A stretch of 49,553 nucleotides of DNA from a virus (IMGVR_UViG_3300012936_003576:1-49553); one strand, 5' to 3'. Shown: positions 8,865-15,733, counted from the stretch's first letter. Program-made: numbers and translations. The notes: generated by a model not told the origin, from the letters alone.

Positions 8865-9755
8865 ATGCAAGTAAAGATTGTAGGTTACACTAAACCAGAA
8901 GGAGAATTTGCCGATGGAAATAAAATCAGTTCCGCCCAGGATCTCGTCGCCTACTGCGCGCGTGTCTCCAATCCGGCGAACCAAGCAAACAAAAAGACGA
9001 GTGCAAAGCTTATCAAGTATCTCATCAAACACAAGCACTGGTCGCCACTCGAAATGGTCTCAGCAACACTCGAGATCGAGACAACAAGGGACATCGCAAG
9101 GCAACTCCTCCGGCACAGATCTTTTAGCTTTCAAGAGTTTAGTCAGCGTTATTCTAGTGTTGCTGATCTTGGTGATAGTTTTGTCGTAAGAGAAGCTCGT
9201 CTACAAGATGAAGAAAACAGACAGAATAGTATTGATACAGATGACACTGCACTAAAAGTTTGGTGGGACGCTAAACAAAAGTTTATCATTGAACATGTAA
9301 TGGAGATATATAAAGAAGCACTAGAAAAAGGAATCGCTAAAGAACAAGCTAGGTGTATACTTCCTGAAGGTAACACCAAGTCAAGATTGTACGTTAATGG
9401 TACACTTAGATCTTGGGTTCACTATATTGAACTAAGATCTGCAAATGGAACTCAAAAGGAACACATGGAACTGGCCAAAGCATGCGGTCAGATTATATCT
9501 GAGATATTTCCAGTAATAGGAGAAACTAACATGGGACGACCAATCACTACGCACTACGCAGACAATGGTAAAGGGAAAGCTGTTGTTATGATGGATTTCA
9601 AAGAAGAGATGGCATATATTGAATATTATGATGAAAATGATAAATGGTTTTTTAAAGAAGAGTTTCCTAATAAATCCATTAGGTACGTGGAAGACGCAGC
9701 AGAGAATTGGGCCCTAGGAGTAAAGAAACTAGAAGATGGCACTGGAATCATGTAG
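8865..9755 (+). CDS. thyX: flavin-dependent thymidylate synthase
   Basis: Makes dTMP from dUMP using methylene-tetrahydrofolate, FAD and NADPH, supplying DNA precursors. The ThyX signature RHRSFSFQEFSQRY (residues 83-96, R-H-R-x7-S-x-R-Y) is intact, and the early HWSPLE segment and late NGTLRSWVHYIELR match the FAD- and dUMP-binding parts. ATG 8865 was chosen over ATG 8844 because AGAGGA lies at good spacing and the N-terminus (MQVKIVGYT) then matches phage ThyX proteins. Length 296 is somewhat longer than cellular ThyX (about 220-250) because of a C-terminal extension after residue 230. A stretch near 8930-9110 is more GC-rich than its surroundings. Confidence 0.93.
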   Translation: MQVKIVGYTKPEGEFADGNKISSAQDLVAYCARVSNPANQANKKTSAKLIKYLIKHKHWSPLEMVSATLEIETTRDIARQLLRHRSFSFQEFSQRYSSVADLGDSFVVREARLQDEENRQNSIDTDDTALKVWWDAKQKFIIEHVMEIYKEALEKGIAKEQARCILPEGNTKSRLYVNGTLRSWVHYIELRSANGTQKEHMELAKACGQIISEIFPVIGETNMGRPITTHYADNGKGKAVVMMDFKEEMAYIEYYDENDKWFFKEEFPNKSIRYVEDAAENWALGVKKLEDGTGIM

Positions 9756-9933
9756 AATGTTTCAAGCCCATAAAGAAATAATATGGCATATTACTTGTGA
9801 AGAGTGTAAGTATTACTTCAGCCACGCTACAATGATGGAAAACGAAAAAATAGATAGAAGAGATCTTCATTGTCCATCATGTGGGAAAAAACAACCCGTA
9901 ATAGTCTATAAAGACTTAGAAAAGGAACTGTGA
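9736..9933 (+). CDS. small zinc-ribbon protein
   Basis: A 65-residue protein with two Cys pairs, TCEEC (residues 20-23) and HCPSCGKK (44-47), spaced as in a treble-clef or zinc-ribbon fold. Such phage mini-ribbons bind nucleic acid or protein, but no specific role is visible. The start is either ATG 9736, overlapping thyX by 20 bases, or ATG 9757 just after the thyX stop; both retain the zinc-binding part. It ends the uvsX-thyX gene block. Confidence 0.65.
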   Translation: MALESCRMFQAHKEIIWHITCEECKYYFSHATMMENEKIDRRDLHCPSCGKKQPVIVYKDLEKEL

Positions 9934-9983
9934 TAAATATATTACAGCTATAAAACTAAAAGACGCATGAATGAATTTTTTAG

Positions 9984-10012
9984 TTTACTTTCTCGTGATT
10001 TATTGGTATATT
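9984..10012 (+). promoter_or_regulatory. phage sigma70-like promoter P2 (sleB-like gene)
   Basis: TTTACT (9984-9989), 17-base spacer, TATATT (10007-10012). It is the most divergent -35/-10 pair of the set (TTGG in place of TGTGG). It fixes the downstream gene start at 10040, because an ORF start at 9971 would lie upstream of the promoter. Confidence 0.7.
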
Positions 10013-10039
10013 AGATATAACAATAATGAGGCAGTAGGA

Positions 10040-10564
10040 ATGAAGAAACTAATCACAATCTTTACCATTGTAGTGAACACTATTGTGTTTTCAACAATTG
10101 GTTATACAGCGAAGGCTCAATATGATCGTATTGAGTTTGACCAAGAAAGACGAGCGATTGAATGCTTAGCAATGAATATTTACTTTGAAACCCGTGCATC
10201 ATCTTTAGCAGATGCTATGGCTGTTTCTGACGTTGTATTAAATAGAGTAAATAGCACTAAGTATCCAAATGACGTATGTAAAGTAATCAAGCAGGGACAT
10301 CAGGATGCTAATGGAAATATGAAACGCCATAGGTGCCAGTTCAGCTGGTACTGTGATGGAAAATCAGACGTTCCAAAAAATAAAACTGCTTGGGAAAAAT
10401 CAAGGAAGTATGCAAGAGACTTTTGGGTTCATAGTCAGTATGTAGGACTTACTGAAGGAGCAACTCACTATCATGCAACTTATGTAAAACCACGATGGGC
10501 TCCAACTCTAGATAGAATAACTAGAATTGGATCACACATATTCTATAGAATGAAAGGCAAATAA
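10040..10564 (+). CDS. secreted SleB-like cell wall hydrolase (Hydrolase_2)
   Basis: Exported peptidoglycan hydrolase, probable lysis enzyme. Residues 1-25 (MKKLITIFTIVVNTIVFSTI...) form a signal peptide or anchor ending near AKA. The mature part shows the Hydrolase_2 pattern: CLAMNIYFETRASS with the catalytic-type Glu, VVLNRVNSTKYPNDVC, CQFSWYCDG and the closing GATHYHA. Length 174 suits a single-domain enzyme. ATG 10040 follows GAGG at about 9 bases; the promoter at 9984 rules out the longer reading from 9971. Its own early-type promoter suggests timing separate from the late block. The signal-bearing N-terminus suggests Sec export rather than holin-dependent release. Confidence 0.88.
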   Translation: MKKLITIFTIVVNTIVFSTIGYTAKAQYDRIEFDQERRAIECLAMNIYFETRASSLADAMAVSDVVLNRVNSTKYPNDVCKVIKQGHQDANGNMKRHRCQFSWYCDGKSDVPKNKTAWEKSRKYARDFWVHSQYVGLTEGATHYHATYVKPRWAPTLDRITRIGSHIFYRMKGK

Positions 10565-10953
10565 TGGGACAGTTCAAACCACAGTTCAACGGTAACTATG
10601 AAGAGATAAAGTACAGTATGCTTGAACAAGGCGCTCCGCCACAACCAACTATTGGTTCAGACGAAGTAGACATTCGTTATAAGTTCAATGAGGATAATAC
10701 TCTACAAGAACTTAAGAATCACATTGACAAGACTTATGATAGTCACTACTCAAAAGAAAAGTTTCAGGCAACGGAATTCATAGTTGACGGTGGACATGGA
10801 ACTGGTTTTTGTATCGGTAACATACTAAAGTATGCACAGAGATACGGTAAGAAGGGTTCACCTTCTGATGCACGTCGTGATCTTATGAAGATTTTACACT
10901 ATGCTGTAATTCAGCTTCATGTTCACGATCAAGAAAATGATCCAGAAAATTAA
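10564..10953 (+). CDS. DUF3310-like phage protein
   Basis: The C-terminal half contains the order HYSKEKFQATEFI, GFCIGNILKYAQRYGKKG and DARRDLMKILHYAV, matching the small DUF3310 family (H-Y, then E-F/I, then G-F-x2-G-N-x2-K-Y-x2-R-x-G-K-K, then D-L-x-K-A-x-x-Y). In other phages this domain is often fused to or near nucleotide-metabolism genes, but its reaction is unproven. The N-terminal 45 residues are not recognised. The gene overlaps the hydrolase stop by one base (TAATG), and its own stop lies inside the following terminator hairpin. Confidence 0.7.
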   Translation: MGQFKPQFNGNYEEIKYSMLEQGAPPQPTIGSDEVDIRYKFNEDNTLQELKNHIDKTYDSHYSKEKFQATEFIVDGGHGTGFCIGNILKYAQRYGKKGSPSDARRDLMKILHYAVIQLHVHDQENDPEN

Positions 10954-10971
10954 TTCTGGATCATTTCTTTT
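10938..10971 (+). terminator. Rho-independent terminator after DUF3310-like gene
   Basis: Ten-pair stem TGATCCAGAA / TTCTGGATCA with a short AATTAA loop, followed by TTTCTTTT. The gene's stop codon is within the hairpin. Confidence 0.85.
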
Positions 10972-10987
10972 ATATATATTAATTTAA

Positions 10988-11040
10988 CCCCTGGCGGAGT
11001 AGTCCTTACGATCCCGCCTCATCACCCTCGAAAGGAAAAA
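10988..11040 (+). promoter_or_regulatory. GC-rich structured leader before solute-binding protein gene
   Basis: In AT-rich surroundings, GGCGG (10993-10997) can pair with CCGCC (11014-11018), with an inner GGA/TCC pair. AAAGGA, the ribosome site, lies just downstream at 11031-11036. No -10/-35 element of the common family is present. It could be a small riboswitch-like or stability element; I cannot match it to a known class. Confidence 0.35.
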
Positions 11041-11041
11041 T

Positions 11042-12061
11042 ATGAGAGTATTACTCAATGCTTTGGTAGTATTGCTACTACCATTATCTTTTGCTGTTTC
11101 TGCTGTAGCAGATCCACTAAAAATCGGATTCGTATATGTAGGCCCAACTGGCGATCATGGTTGGACTTATATGCACGATGTAGGTCGCAAAGAAATTGAA
11201 AAAGAATTTGGTGACAAAGTAGAAACTACATTCGTAGAAAGTGTAGCCTACGGTCCAGATTCAGAACGCGTCATGACTCAAATGGCAATGCAAGGTGTAG
11301 ACTTGATCTTCACAACTTCATTTGGATACATGGACCCAACACAAAACGTTGCGAAAAAATTTCCAGATGTAAAGTTTGAACACGCTACTGGTTATAAGAC
11401 TGCACCAAACGTGTCAGTGTATTCTTCTAAATTCTATGAAGGAAGATACGTTCAAGGTGTAATTGCTGGTCACATGTCTAAAAAAGGAAAAGCCGGATAC
11501 ATCGCATCATTTCCAATCCCTGAAGTTATCAGAGGAATCAATGCATTTTACTTAGGCGCAAAGTCTGTAAACCCAGATTTTGACGTAGACGTAGTATGGG
11601 TTAACACGTGGTACGATCCAAGTAAAGAAGCAGACGCTGCGACTGTATTAATTCAACAAGGTGCTGACATTATTACTCAACACACAGATTCTCCAGCGGC
11701 ACTACAAGTTGCTCAACAGTCAGGAATTAAAGCTTTTGGACAAGCATCTGATATGATTCAATTTGCACCGGACACTCAACTTACTGCTATTCTCGACTTA
11801 TGGGGACCTTATTACATTGAAAGAGTAAGAGCAGTTCTTGACGGTACATGGAAAGAGTCTGACACTTGGGGAGGTATGGATACTGGAATGGTTGCAATGG
11901 CACCATACACTAACATGCCTGACGAGATCAAAAAGATTGCTATGGCAGTAGAAAAAGATATTACAGAAGGTAAACTTGATATATTTCCAGGAAAAAGTGT
12001 TGGAGATCTATTAGGAATGAATCAATACGTTGAAGGAATTGATGCTTTTCTACCAAATTAA
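11042..12061 (+). CDS. BMP/PnrA-family periplasmic solute-binding protein
   Basis: Periplasmic component of an ABC importer. Residues 1-23 are a clear signal peptide (MRVLLNALVVLLLPLSFAVSAVA, cleavage about A-D). The mature part has the BMP/PnrA order: IGFVYVGPTGDHGWTYMHDVG, DLIFTTSFGYMDPTQNVAKKFPDVKF, EGRYVQGVIAG and VNTWYDPSKEADAATVLI. Length 339 is typical. Family members bind purine nucleosides or related ligands and, in alphaproteobacteria, other small solutes. No permease or ATPase is present, so it would dock onto a host transporter, as phage PstS proteins are thought to do. It sits alone between two terminators with a structured leader. Confidence 0.88.
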   Translation: MRVLLNALVVLLLPLSFAVSAVADPLKIGFVYVGPTGDHGWTYMHDVGRKEIEKEFGDKVETTFVESVAYGPDSERVMTQMAMQGVDLIFTTSFGYMDPTQNVAKKFPDVKFEHATGYKTAPNVSVYSSKFYEGRYVQGVIAGHMSKKGKAGYIASFPIPEVIRGINAFYLGAKSVNPDFDVDVVWVNTWYDPSKEADAATVLIQQGADIITQHTDSPAALQVAQQSGIKAFGQASDMIQFAPDTQLTAILDLWGPYYIERVRAVLDGTWKESDTWGGMDTGMVAMAPYTNMPDEIKKIAMAVEKDITEGKLDIFPGKSVGDLLGMNQYVEGIDAFLPN

Positions 12062-12097
12062 ACTGTGACAAAAATGTAACAGAATACATATAAAAAG

Positions 12098-12126
12098 AAA
12101 AAAAGTGCGTTTCGGCGCACTTTTTT
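12098..12126 (+). terminator. terminator after solute-binding protein gene
   Basis: Stem GTGCG (12105-12109) / CGCAC (12116-12120), extended by A-runs and T-runs on either side, with six T's at 12121-12126. The promoter -35 at 12128 begins immediately after. Confidence 0.85.
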
Positions 12127-12127
12127 G

Positions 12128-12156
12128 TTTACAATCCAATATTCCTGTGGTATACT
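12128..12156 (+). promoter_or_regulatory. phage sigma70-like promoter P3
   Basis: TTTACA (12128-12133), 17-base spacer ending TGTGG, TATACT (12151-12156). It drives the two small genes at 12186 and 12465. Confidence 0.9.
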
Positions 12157-12185
12157 GGTATCAAGATAAAGGAATGGAGTTAAAT

Positions 12186-12449
12186 ATGAAAAATCTACTT
12201 AAATTAATCTCAGAAACTAAAGCTGAAGCTAAATCTAAATTTGCTATTGAAAACGATATGGTTGATATGTACACTGAAGATGCAGCTGACTATGAAAAGG
12301 TTATGAAATTAATTAAAGCGAAACAGATCGATGAAGCTAGACAAAAGCTTGAGTATATGGACACTGCTCCAAGAGAAGCTGCTGTAATGGCTATCTTTGA
12401 AGATACTGATTCAAACTTTGTTTACAATCTAGGTTGGACAATTAACTAA
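12186..12449 (+). CDS. small acidic helical protein (87 aa), unknown
   Basis: The start was set at ATG 12186, as the promoter -10 lies at 12151; AAGGA and GGAG elements precede it. The protein is helical and Ala/Glu/Lys-rich (LLKLISETKAEAKSKF) and ends in FVYNLGWTIN. No domain is recognised. It is the first gene behind promoter P3, so it is probably expressed early. Small early phage proteins often bind host machinery, but nothing in the sequence shows a target. Confidence 0.7.
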   Translation: MKNLLKLISETKAEAKSKFAIENDMVDMYTEDAADYEKVMKLIKAKQIDEARQKLEYMDTAPREAAVMAIFEDTDSNFVYNLGWTIN

Positions 12450-12464
12450 GGGAGATTTTTTGTA

Positions 12465-13025
12465 ATGGGAATGATGAAAAGATTTAATGAACTTTTAGAG
12501 CACGTTAAGGCACAGAACGCTAAGACGATTGCTTGGGTCAATGAAGATCCAAAGAATCGTTGGGCTGGTACTATGCCAGAAGATCCACAGTACTGGATTG
12601 ATGAAGGTATCATCACTGTTCAAGCTCTAGAGCGTAGAGACCTAGAGACATTCATATACGAAGGACATAAAGATGCTTTCGGTAGTAAAGGTCATCACTA
12701 CGACTTTAAATCCATGTCAATGGAAGAACTTAGGAAAGAAGCCGACTATATTTCTAAAGCTGTTGCTGAAGCACAGGCTGAGGAAAAGGCTGCTGTAGAA
12801 AGAAAGCTAAAAGCTTTCAAGTCTGAGGTTGAAGATATAATTAATATTGGTGCTGGTGATGAAGAAACCGCTCTTCGTTGGATGACTCAAACTGAGAAGT
12901 TCTATCACATCCAAGACATCGAACACTTTGTCTGGAATAAAGGTATTCTCTTTACCGAGTACGGTAGAGATCTAGTTAAGAAACTAGAAAAAATTCTAAC
13001 TTACGAAGAGTGGGAGGCAGCATAA
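12465..13025 (+). CDS. hypothetical protein (186 aa), helical
   Basis: A soluble, charged protein with a Trp-rich N-terminal part (IAWVNEDPKNRWAGTMPEDPQYWIDEGI) and a long helix from about residue 85 to 125 (EELRKEADYISKAVAEAQAEEKAAVERKLKAF) that could form a coiled coil. No family is recognised. It follows the 12186 gene by 15 bases, preceded by GGGAG, so it is in the same early unit. The following non-coding region begins with promoter P4. Confidence 0.65.
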   Translation: MGMMKRFNELLEHVKAQNAKTIAWVNEDPKNRWAGTMPEDPQYWIDEGIITVQALERRDLETFIYEGHKDAFGSKGHHYDFKSMSMEELRKEADYISKAVAEAQAEEKAAVERKLKAFKSEVEDIINIGAGDEETALRWMTQTEKFYHIQDIEHFVWNKGILFTEYGRDLVKKLEKILTYEEWEAA

Positions 13026-13033
13026 AAAAAAGG

Positions 13034-13062
13034 TTTACATTCTCGTGTAAGTGTGGTATAAT
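13034..13062 (+). promoter_or_regulatory. phage sigma70-like promoter P4 (tmRNA)
   Basis: TTTACA (13034-13039), 17-base spacer ending TGTGG, TATAAT (13057-13062), close to consensus for the set. The predicted start near 13069 would be a few bases before the tmRNA acceptor piece. Confidence 0.9.
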
Positions 13063-13069
13063 ATAAATA
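13062..13069 (+). promoter_or_regulatory. T4-type late promoter box overlapping P4 (tmRNA)
   Basis: TATAAATA, the T4 late -10 consensus, shares its first base with the end of the P4 -10 box. The tmRNA may thus be transcribed both early and late. Confidence 0.6.
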
Positions 13070-13452
13070 TAATTTCAAGCGTGGAAGCAACGTGAAGATA
13101 TACTGGACTCGGGTGCGATTCCCGACTCCTCCACCATGAATACTTGGTCCGGCTAATAGGCCTTCGTAGCACCGCCCGGGCACCACCGCTTAGTAAGGTG
13201 GTTAGCAGTCAGGTGACAGAAACGGTAAGACGTTTTACGGTTTAATTGATGCGGCCCATCAAGTCAAGTATTCATGGGGGGAGAGTTTAGGATCGACAGG
13301 TATGGGATCGAAGTGGAGTTTGACGGATGATCGCGTATAGATCACTAAACTAAATGCAAACGATAATTTTGCACCTGTAGATTACGCACTCGCTGCTTAA
13401 TCGTACTGAGCCCGGAGGAGCTTGGAAACAGAATCCTCCACGAGATTTGACC
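13070..13452 (+). ncRNA. ssrA: circularly permuted (two-piece) tmRNA gene
   Basis: Rescues stalled ribosomes by acting as tRNA and mRNA in turn. The gene order is reversed. The acceptor piece comes first: T-stem TCGGG/CCCGA at 13109-13113 and 13121-13125 with loop TGCGATT, then CTCCTCC at 13126-13132 and ACCA at 13133-13136. After an intervening segment (about 13137-13276) the 5' half follows, beginning GGGGGAG (13277-13283). These strands form a 7-bp acceptor stem with G-U at the third pair, the alanine identity element. An 11-bp inverted repeat (13136-13146 / 13265-13275) folds the intervening segment. The tag frame is 13356-13400. CGTGGA (13080-13085) can pair with TCCACG (13437-13442), which would join the new ends after processing. 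Outer boundaries are estimates. Confidence 0.93.
13356..13400 (+). other. tmRNA proteolysis-tag reading frame
   Basis: Resume codon GCA, then a 14-codon frame encoding ANDNFAPVDYALAA and a TAA stop. The ANDN start and hydrophobic ALAA end are hallmarks of ClpXP-directed tags; the pattern resembles alphaproteobacterial tags such as Caulobacter's (AANDNFAEEFAVAA). Confidence 0.95.
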
Positions 13453-13455
13453 GAC

Positions 13456-13737
13456 GGGTCGGATAGTGTAGTGCAAGGAAACGCGTCTTACCAAGAGGCG
13501 TAACTTGATTGCTCAGGGGTGGTACCCAGGTTCAAAGCCTAGCGGCTAAGAATCACATCACTCTACCGAGTGGGAGTAAGTGCTAGGGGTTATGAGATGT
13601 GGTATCTTGAGCGACCTAGTTGGAGGTAAACCCATAGTCCTCCCTACACATTTTAAAGGGGCAATATCGCCCCGACACAACAAGGGGTGATGCCCTAATA
13701 CATCCGCGGGGAGTCACGGTTAGCTCCCCATTTTGCT
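13456..13737 (+). ncRNA. structured non-coding region after tmRNA, class unknown
   Basis: No ORF and no tRNA that I can fold. Several stems are visible: ACGC-G-TCTT/AAGA-G-GCGT at 13481-13501; AGCC/GGCT at 13536-13547; CACATC (13554-13559) with GATGTG downstream near 13605, competing with CCTAGC/GCTAGG; GGAGG/CCTCC at 13622-13643 followed by TTTT; and GGGGC/GCCCC at 13658-13673. The alternating pairings suggest a pseudoknotted RNA, either a separate ncRNA or a trailer of the tmRNA transcript. Confidence 0.45.
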
Positions 13738-13738
13738 T
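13708..13738 (+). terminator. terminator closing tmRNA/ncRNA region
   Basis: GGGGAG (13708-13713) / CTCCCC (13724-13729), followed by ATTTTGCTT. It lies just before the late promoter at 13738. Confidence 0.75.
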
Positions 13739-13745
13739 ATAAATA
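13738..13745 (+). promoter_or_regulatory. T4-type late promoter box
   Basis: TATAAATA directly after the terminator. A start near 13751 would give a roughly 65-base leader to the gene at 13818. Confidence 0.75.
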
Positions 13746-13817
13746 AAGATATGCTAGAATTAATTACAACACTTTGGATTATAGAAATTACCGCAACTAT
13801 CATAGGAGAACTAATGA

Positions 13818-14045
13818 ATGAAACCCGGTGAGCAAATTCTTGTAGCCGCCAGAAAGCAAGCGGAAGGCGAGCTAGAAGTACATAAAGCAAATATTGCAGT
13901 TTACCAAACAATGCCGGCAGGGATTGGCGAACACAGCGATATTGTTGAAGCAGTCATGGCCGAACTTGATAAGATGGCGATGGCACATGATCGAATTGAA
14001 ATGTTAGACAAATATTTTACAAATAAGAGGGAAAATAATGACTAG
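13818..14045 (+). CDS. conserved small phage protein (75 aa), helical
   Basis: Helical, Ala/Glu-rich protein (MKPGEQILVAARKQAEGELEVHKANIAVY) of a type common in marine T4-like phages; function unknown. AGGAG at 13803-13807 serves ATG 13818 (ATG 13814 in another frame gives no extended protein). It is the first gene behind the late promoter at 13738 and overlaps the pseudoazurin gene by 8 bases, so both are probably made late. Confidence 0.7.
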   Translation: MKPGEQILVAARKQAEGELEVHKANIAVYQTMPAGIGEHSDIVEAVMAELDKMAMAHDRIEMLDKYFTNKRENND

Positions 14046-14481
14046 ACCATTAATCATTGTAATGTTACTCAGCTTCATGGGTACCATTTTTTTACAAGCA
14101 GCAAATGCTGAAGACATGACTATTGACATGTTGAATAAACGTGATGACGGAGCTAAGATGGTTTATAGCGAAGACATTGCATATATTGATGTTGGAGATA
14201 CTATTACATGGGTACCTACATCTAAAGGACATAACGTGCAGTTTATTGCTGGTCCAGACGGATGGGATCTACCTAAGAAAAGTAAGAACAACAAAGAAGT
14301 GTCAATCACTTTCGATGTTCCTGGTGTATATCTCTATCAGTGCACACCACATGCAACCATGGGTATGATTGCGTTAGTAGTTGTTGCTGAAGGTGGAGAG
14401 GTTCCTATGAACGATCTCAGTAAAGCTAAAGTCAGAGGAAAATCCAAAACAAAACTAAAGAAACTACTCGAACAGCTATGA
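14038..14481 (+). CDS. pseudoazurin-like type I blue copper protein, exported
   Basis: Periplasmic one-electron carrier. The signal peptide spans residues 1-24 and ends ANA-E. The cupredoxin core has the copper ligands His65 (KGHNV), Cys102 and His105 (YQCTPHATMGM) and Met110, spaced exactly as in pseudoazurin (C-x2-H-x4-M). A basic tail follows residue 125 (KAKVRGKSKTKLKKLLEQL), which is longer than in the cellular protein. In bacteria pseudoazurin passes electrons to copper nitrite reductase, nitrous-oxide reductase or cytochrome peroxidase. In the phage it may keep host respiration or redox balance running during infection. It precedes an Fe-S carrier and a nitroreductase, forming a redox set. 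Confidence 0.88.
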   Translation: MTRPLIIVMLLSFMGTIFLQAANAEDMTIDMLNKRDDGAKMVYSEDIAYIDVGDTITWVPTSKGHNVQFIAGPDGWDLPKKSKNNKEVSITFDVPGVYLYQCTPHATMGMIALVVVAEGGEVPMNDLSKAKVRGKSKTKLKKLLEQL

Positions 14482-14843
14482 CAGTATGTACTCTAACACC
14501 AGCAGCCGAAGCACAGATAGACAAGCTTTGTGAAGAAAACGATGTTTATGGAGTTAGTCTTAATCTAAAAGGTGGAGGTTGCGCTGGTTTTGAGTACGAT
14601 TGGGACTTTGTTAAAAGTCCTGAAGATCTTGAAAAAGACGACGAAGTTATAAAAACATCAGAAGGCAAGTGTGCATTTGTAATAGGTGCCACTAGCCTTA
14701 TGTTTTTATTTGGAACTGAACTTGACTACGTTAAGAGTATTGTAGGTAGTAATTTTGAGATAAAAAATCCTAACGCTAAGAGCTCATGTGGATGTGGAAT
14801 TAGTGTAAACTTTGATATGGAGAAAATAGGATATGCTCCTTAG
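14478..14843 (+). CDS. A-type iron-sulfur carrier (IscA/ErpA/HesB family)
   Basis: Carries and delivers Fe-S clusters to apo-proteins. The three conserved cysteines are present: Cys35 in KGGGCAGFEY and Cys104/Cys106 in SSCGCGISV. Length 121 is slightly above the cellular norm (about 107-116) because of a C-terminal extension (NFDMEKIGYAP). It overlaps the pseudoazurin stop by 4 bases and the nitroreductase start by 11. The phage encodes at least one 4Fe-4S enzyme in this window, the radical SAM protein at 20620, which could be a client; that link is inference. Confidence 0.92.
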   Translation: MTVCTLTPAAEAQIDKLCEENDVYGVSLNLKGGGCAGFEYDWDFVKSPEDLEKDDEVIKTSEGKCAFVIGATSLMFLFGTELDYVKSIVGSNFEIKNPNAKSSCGCGISVNFDMEKIGYAP

Positions 14844-15564
14844 TGACATAAAGTCTGCGGCCGCAGCAACAAATCCAGCACAAAGAAATTGGGACAGGAG
14901 TAGAGATATTCCTAAAGAGCACTTAGATCTGTTTGAAGATATTATCAGACTTGCTCCATCAAAACAAAACGAGACTCACTATAAAGTCTTTATGTTCACA
15001 GATCCTACTACTATAAGAAAGATATACGATAAGACTAATTACTTTGGTGTTCCACCTGCAAAGGAGGGTGATGATCCTACTGCTTTTACAGACAATCAAG
15101 GAATAACAAAAGACGAATACAACGTTAAGAATTCGCAGGTATGGTCTAACTTAGTTATCGCACTCTGTGAAGATTGGGATCAAAGTAGATCTAGAACTCT
15201 AATTCATAAAATAGTTGATGAAAGAGAAGACGTTAACTATGAAGCGATTAGAGAAAAGAATAAGATAATTCATATGAGTCAAGGAATTCTTTTAGGAGAA
15301 TTGATGTTGGCAGCTACTCTCTTAGGATATAGAACCGGATTGTGTTCTGCTTATGGACCTCAAGATATGTGGGACTTTGTAGAAGGCAGTGAATGTAACT
15401 GTCTTTTGGGCATTGGGTTCCCTCATCCGGATAAAGATAGAAGAGAACACGAAGAAGTTTATAATAGAGACATTGTAGCAGAAGATAGAAGGACTGGACC
15501 ACTCGATGAAAAGTGGAAGTTTCCTACTTTTGAAAAAGATGTTTATATTAAAAGAGATGATTAA
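14833..15564 (+). CDS. nitroreductase-family flavoprotein
   Basis: FMN-dependent oxidoreductase fold. The early segment LAPSKQNETHYKVFMFTD matches the APSxxNxQPW/xF FMN-binding start of the family. The middle GILLGELMLAATLLGYRTGLCSAY and CLLGIGFPHPDKDRREHEE match the second FMN contact. At 243 residues it has an insertion around residues 60-95 compared with minimal nitroreductases. Members of this fold also carry out dehalogenation and ring-forming or reductive steps, so the substrate is open. It is transcriptionally linked with the copper protein and Fe-S carrier. Confidence 0.8.
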   Translation: MLLSDIKSAAAATNPAQRNWDRSRDIPKEHLDLFEDIIRLAPSKQNETHYKVFMFTDPTTIRKIYDKTNYFGVPPAKEGDDPTAFTDNQGITKDEYNVKNSQVWSNLVIALCEDWDQSRSRTLIHKIVDEREDVNYEAIREKNKIIHMSQGILLGELMLAATLLGYRTGLCSAYGPQDMWDFVEGSECNCLLGIGFPHPDKDRREHEEVYNRDIVAEDRRTGPLDEKWKFPTFEKDVYIKRDD

Positions 15565-15733
15565 AGCACTACAAAAACTATTCAAAAAGATTGATGAGGA
15601 TCAAAAGAAACCTCCTCCCAAGTTTAATCATAAAGTACGTAAAGATGGTGAGGAAATGACAGACAAAGAAAAAATGGATAAAGGTTTTAATGGAAAGACT
15701 TATGTCATCAATGGCATAGAATACGATTTCTAA
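15557..15733 (+). CDS. small basic protein (58 aa), unknown
   Basis: The start was set at ATG 15557 (MIKALQKLFKKIDEDQKKPPP), overlapping the nitroreductase stop by 8 bases with AAAAGAG just upstream; longer readings run deep into that gene. It is Lys-rich and ends in GKTYVINGIEYDF, a short beta-hairpin-like motif. No family is recognised. The stop overlaps the next start (TAATG). Confidence 0.6.
   Translation: MIKALQKLFKKIDEDQKKPPPKFNHKVRKDGEEMTDKEKMDKGFNGKTYVINGIEYDF

Noticed and set aside
13001-13186. Minus-strand ORF across the tmRNA acceptor region
   Set aside because: It lies on the permuted tmRNA and its promoter; no ribosome site and no protein-like pattern.
13476-13560. A tRNA around GGTTCAAAGCCT
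   Set aside because: No matching acceptor or anticodon arms can be folded; the T-arm-like piece stands alone.
13751-13831. Short ORF (26 codons) after the late box at 13738
   Set aside because: Its ATG coincides with the expected transcription start, leaving no ribosome site; the gene at 13818 has AGGAG.
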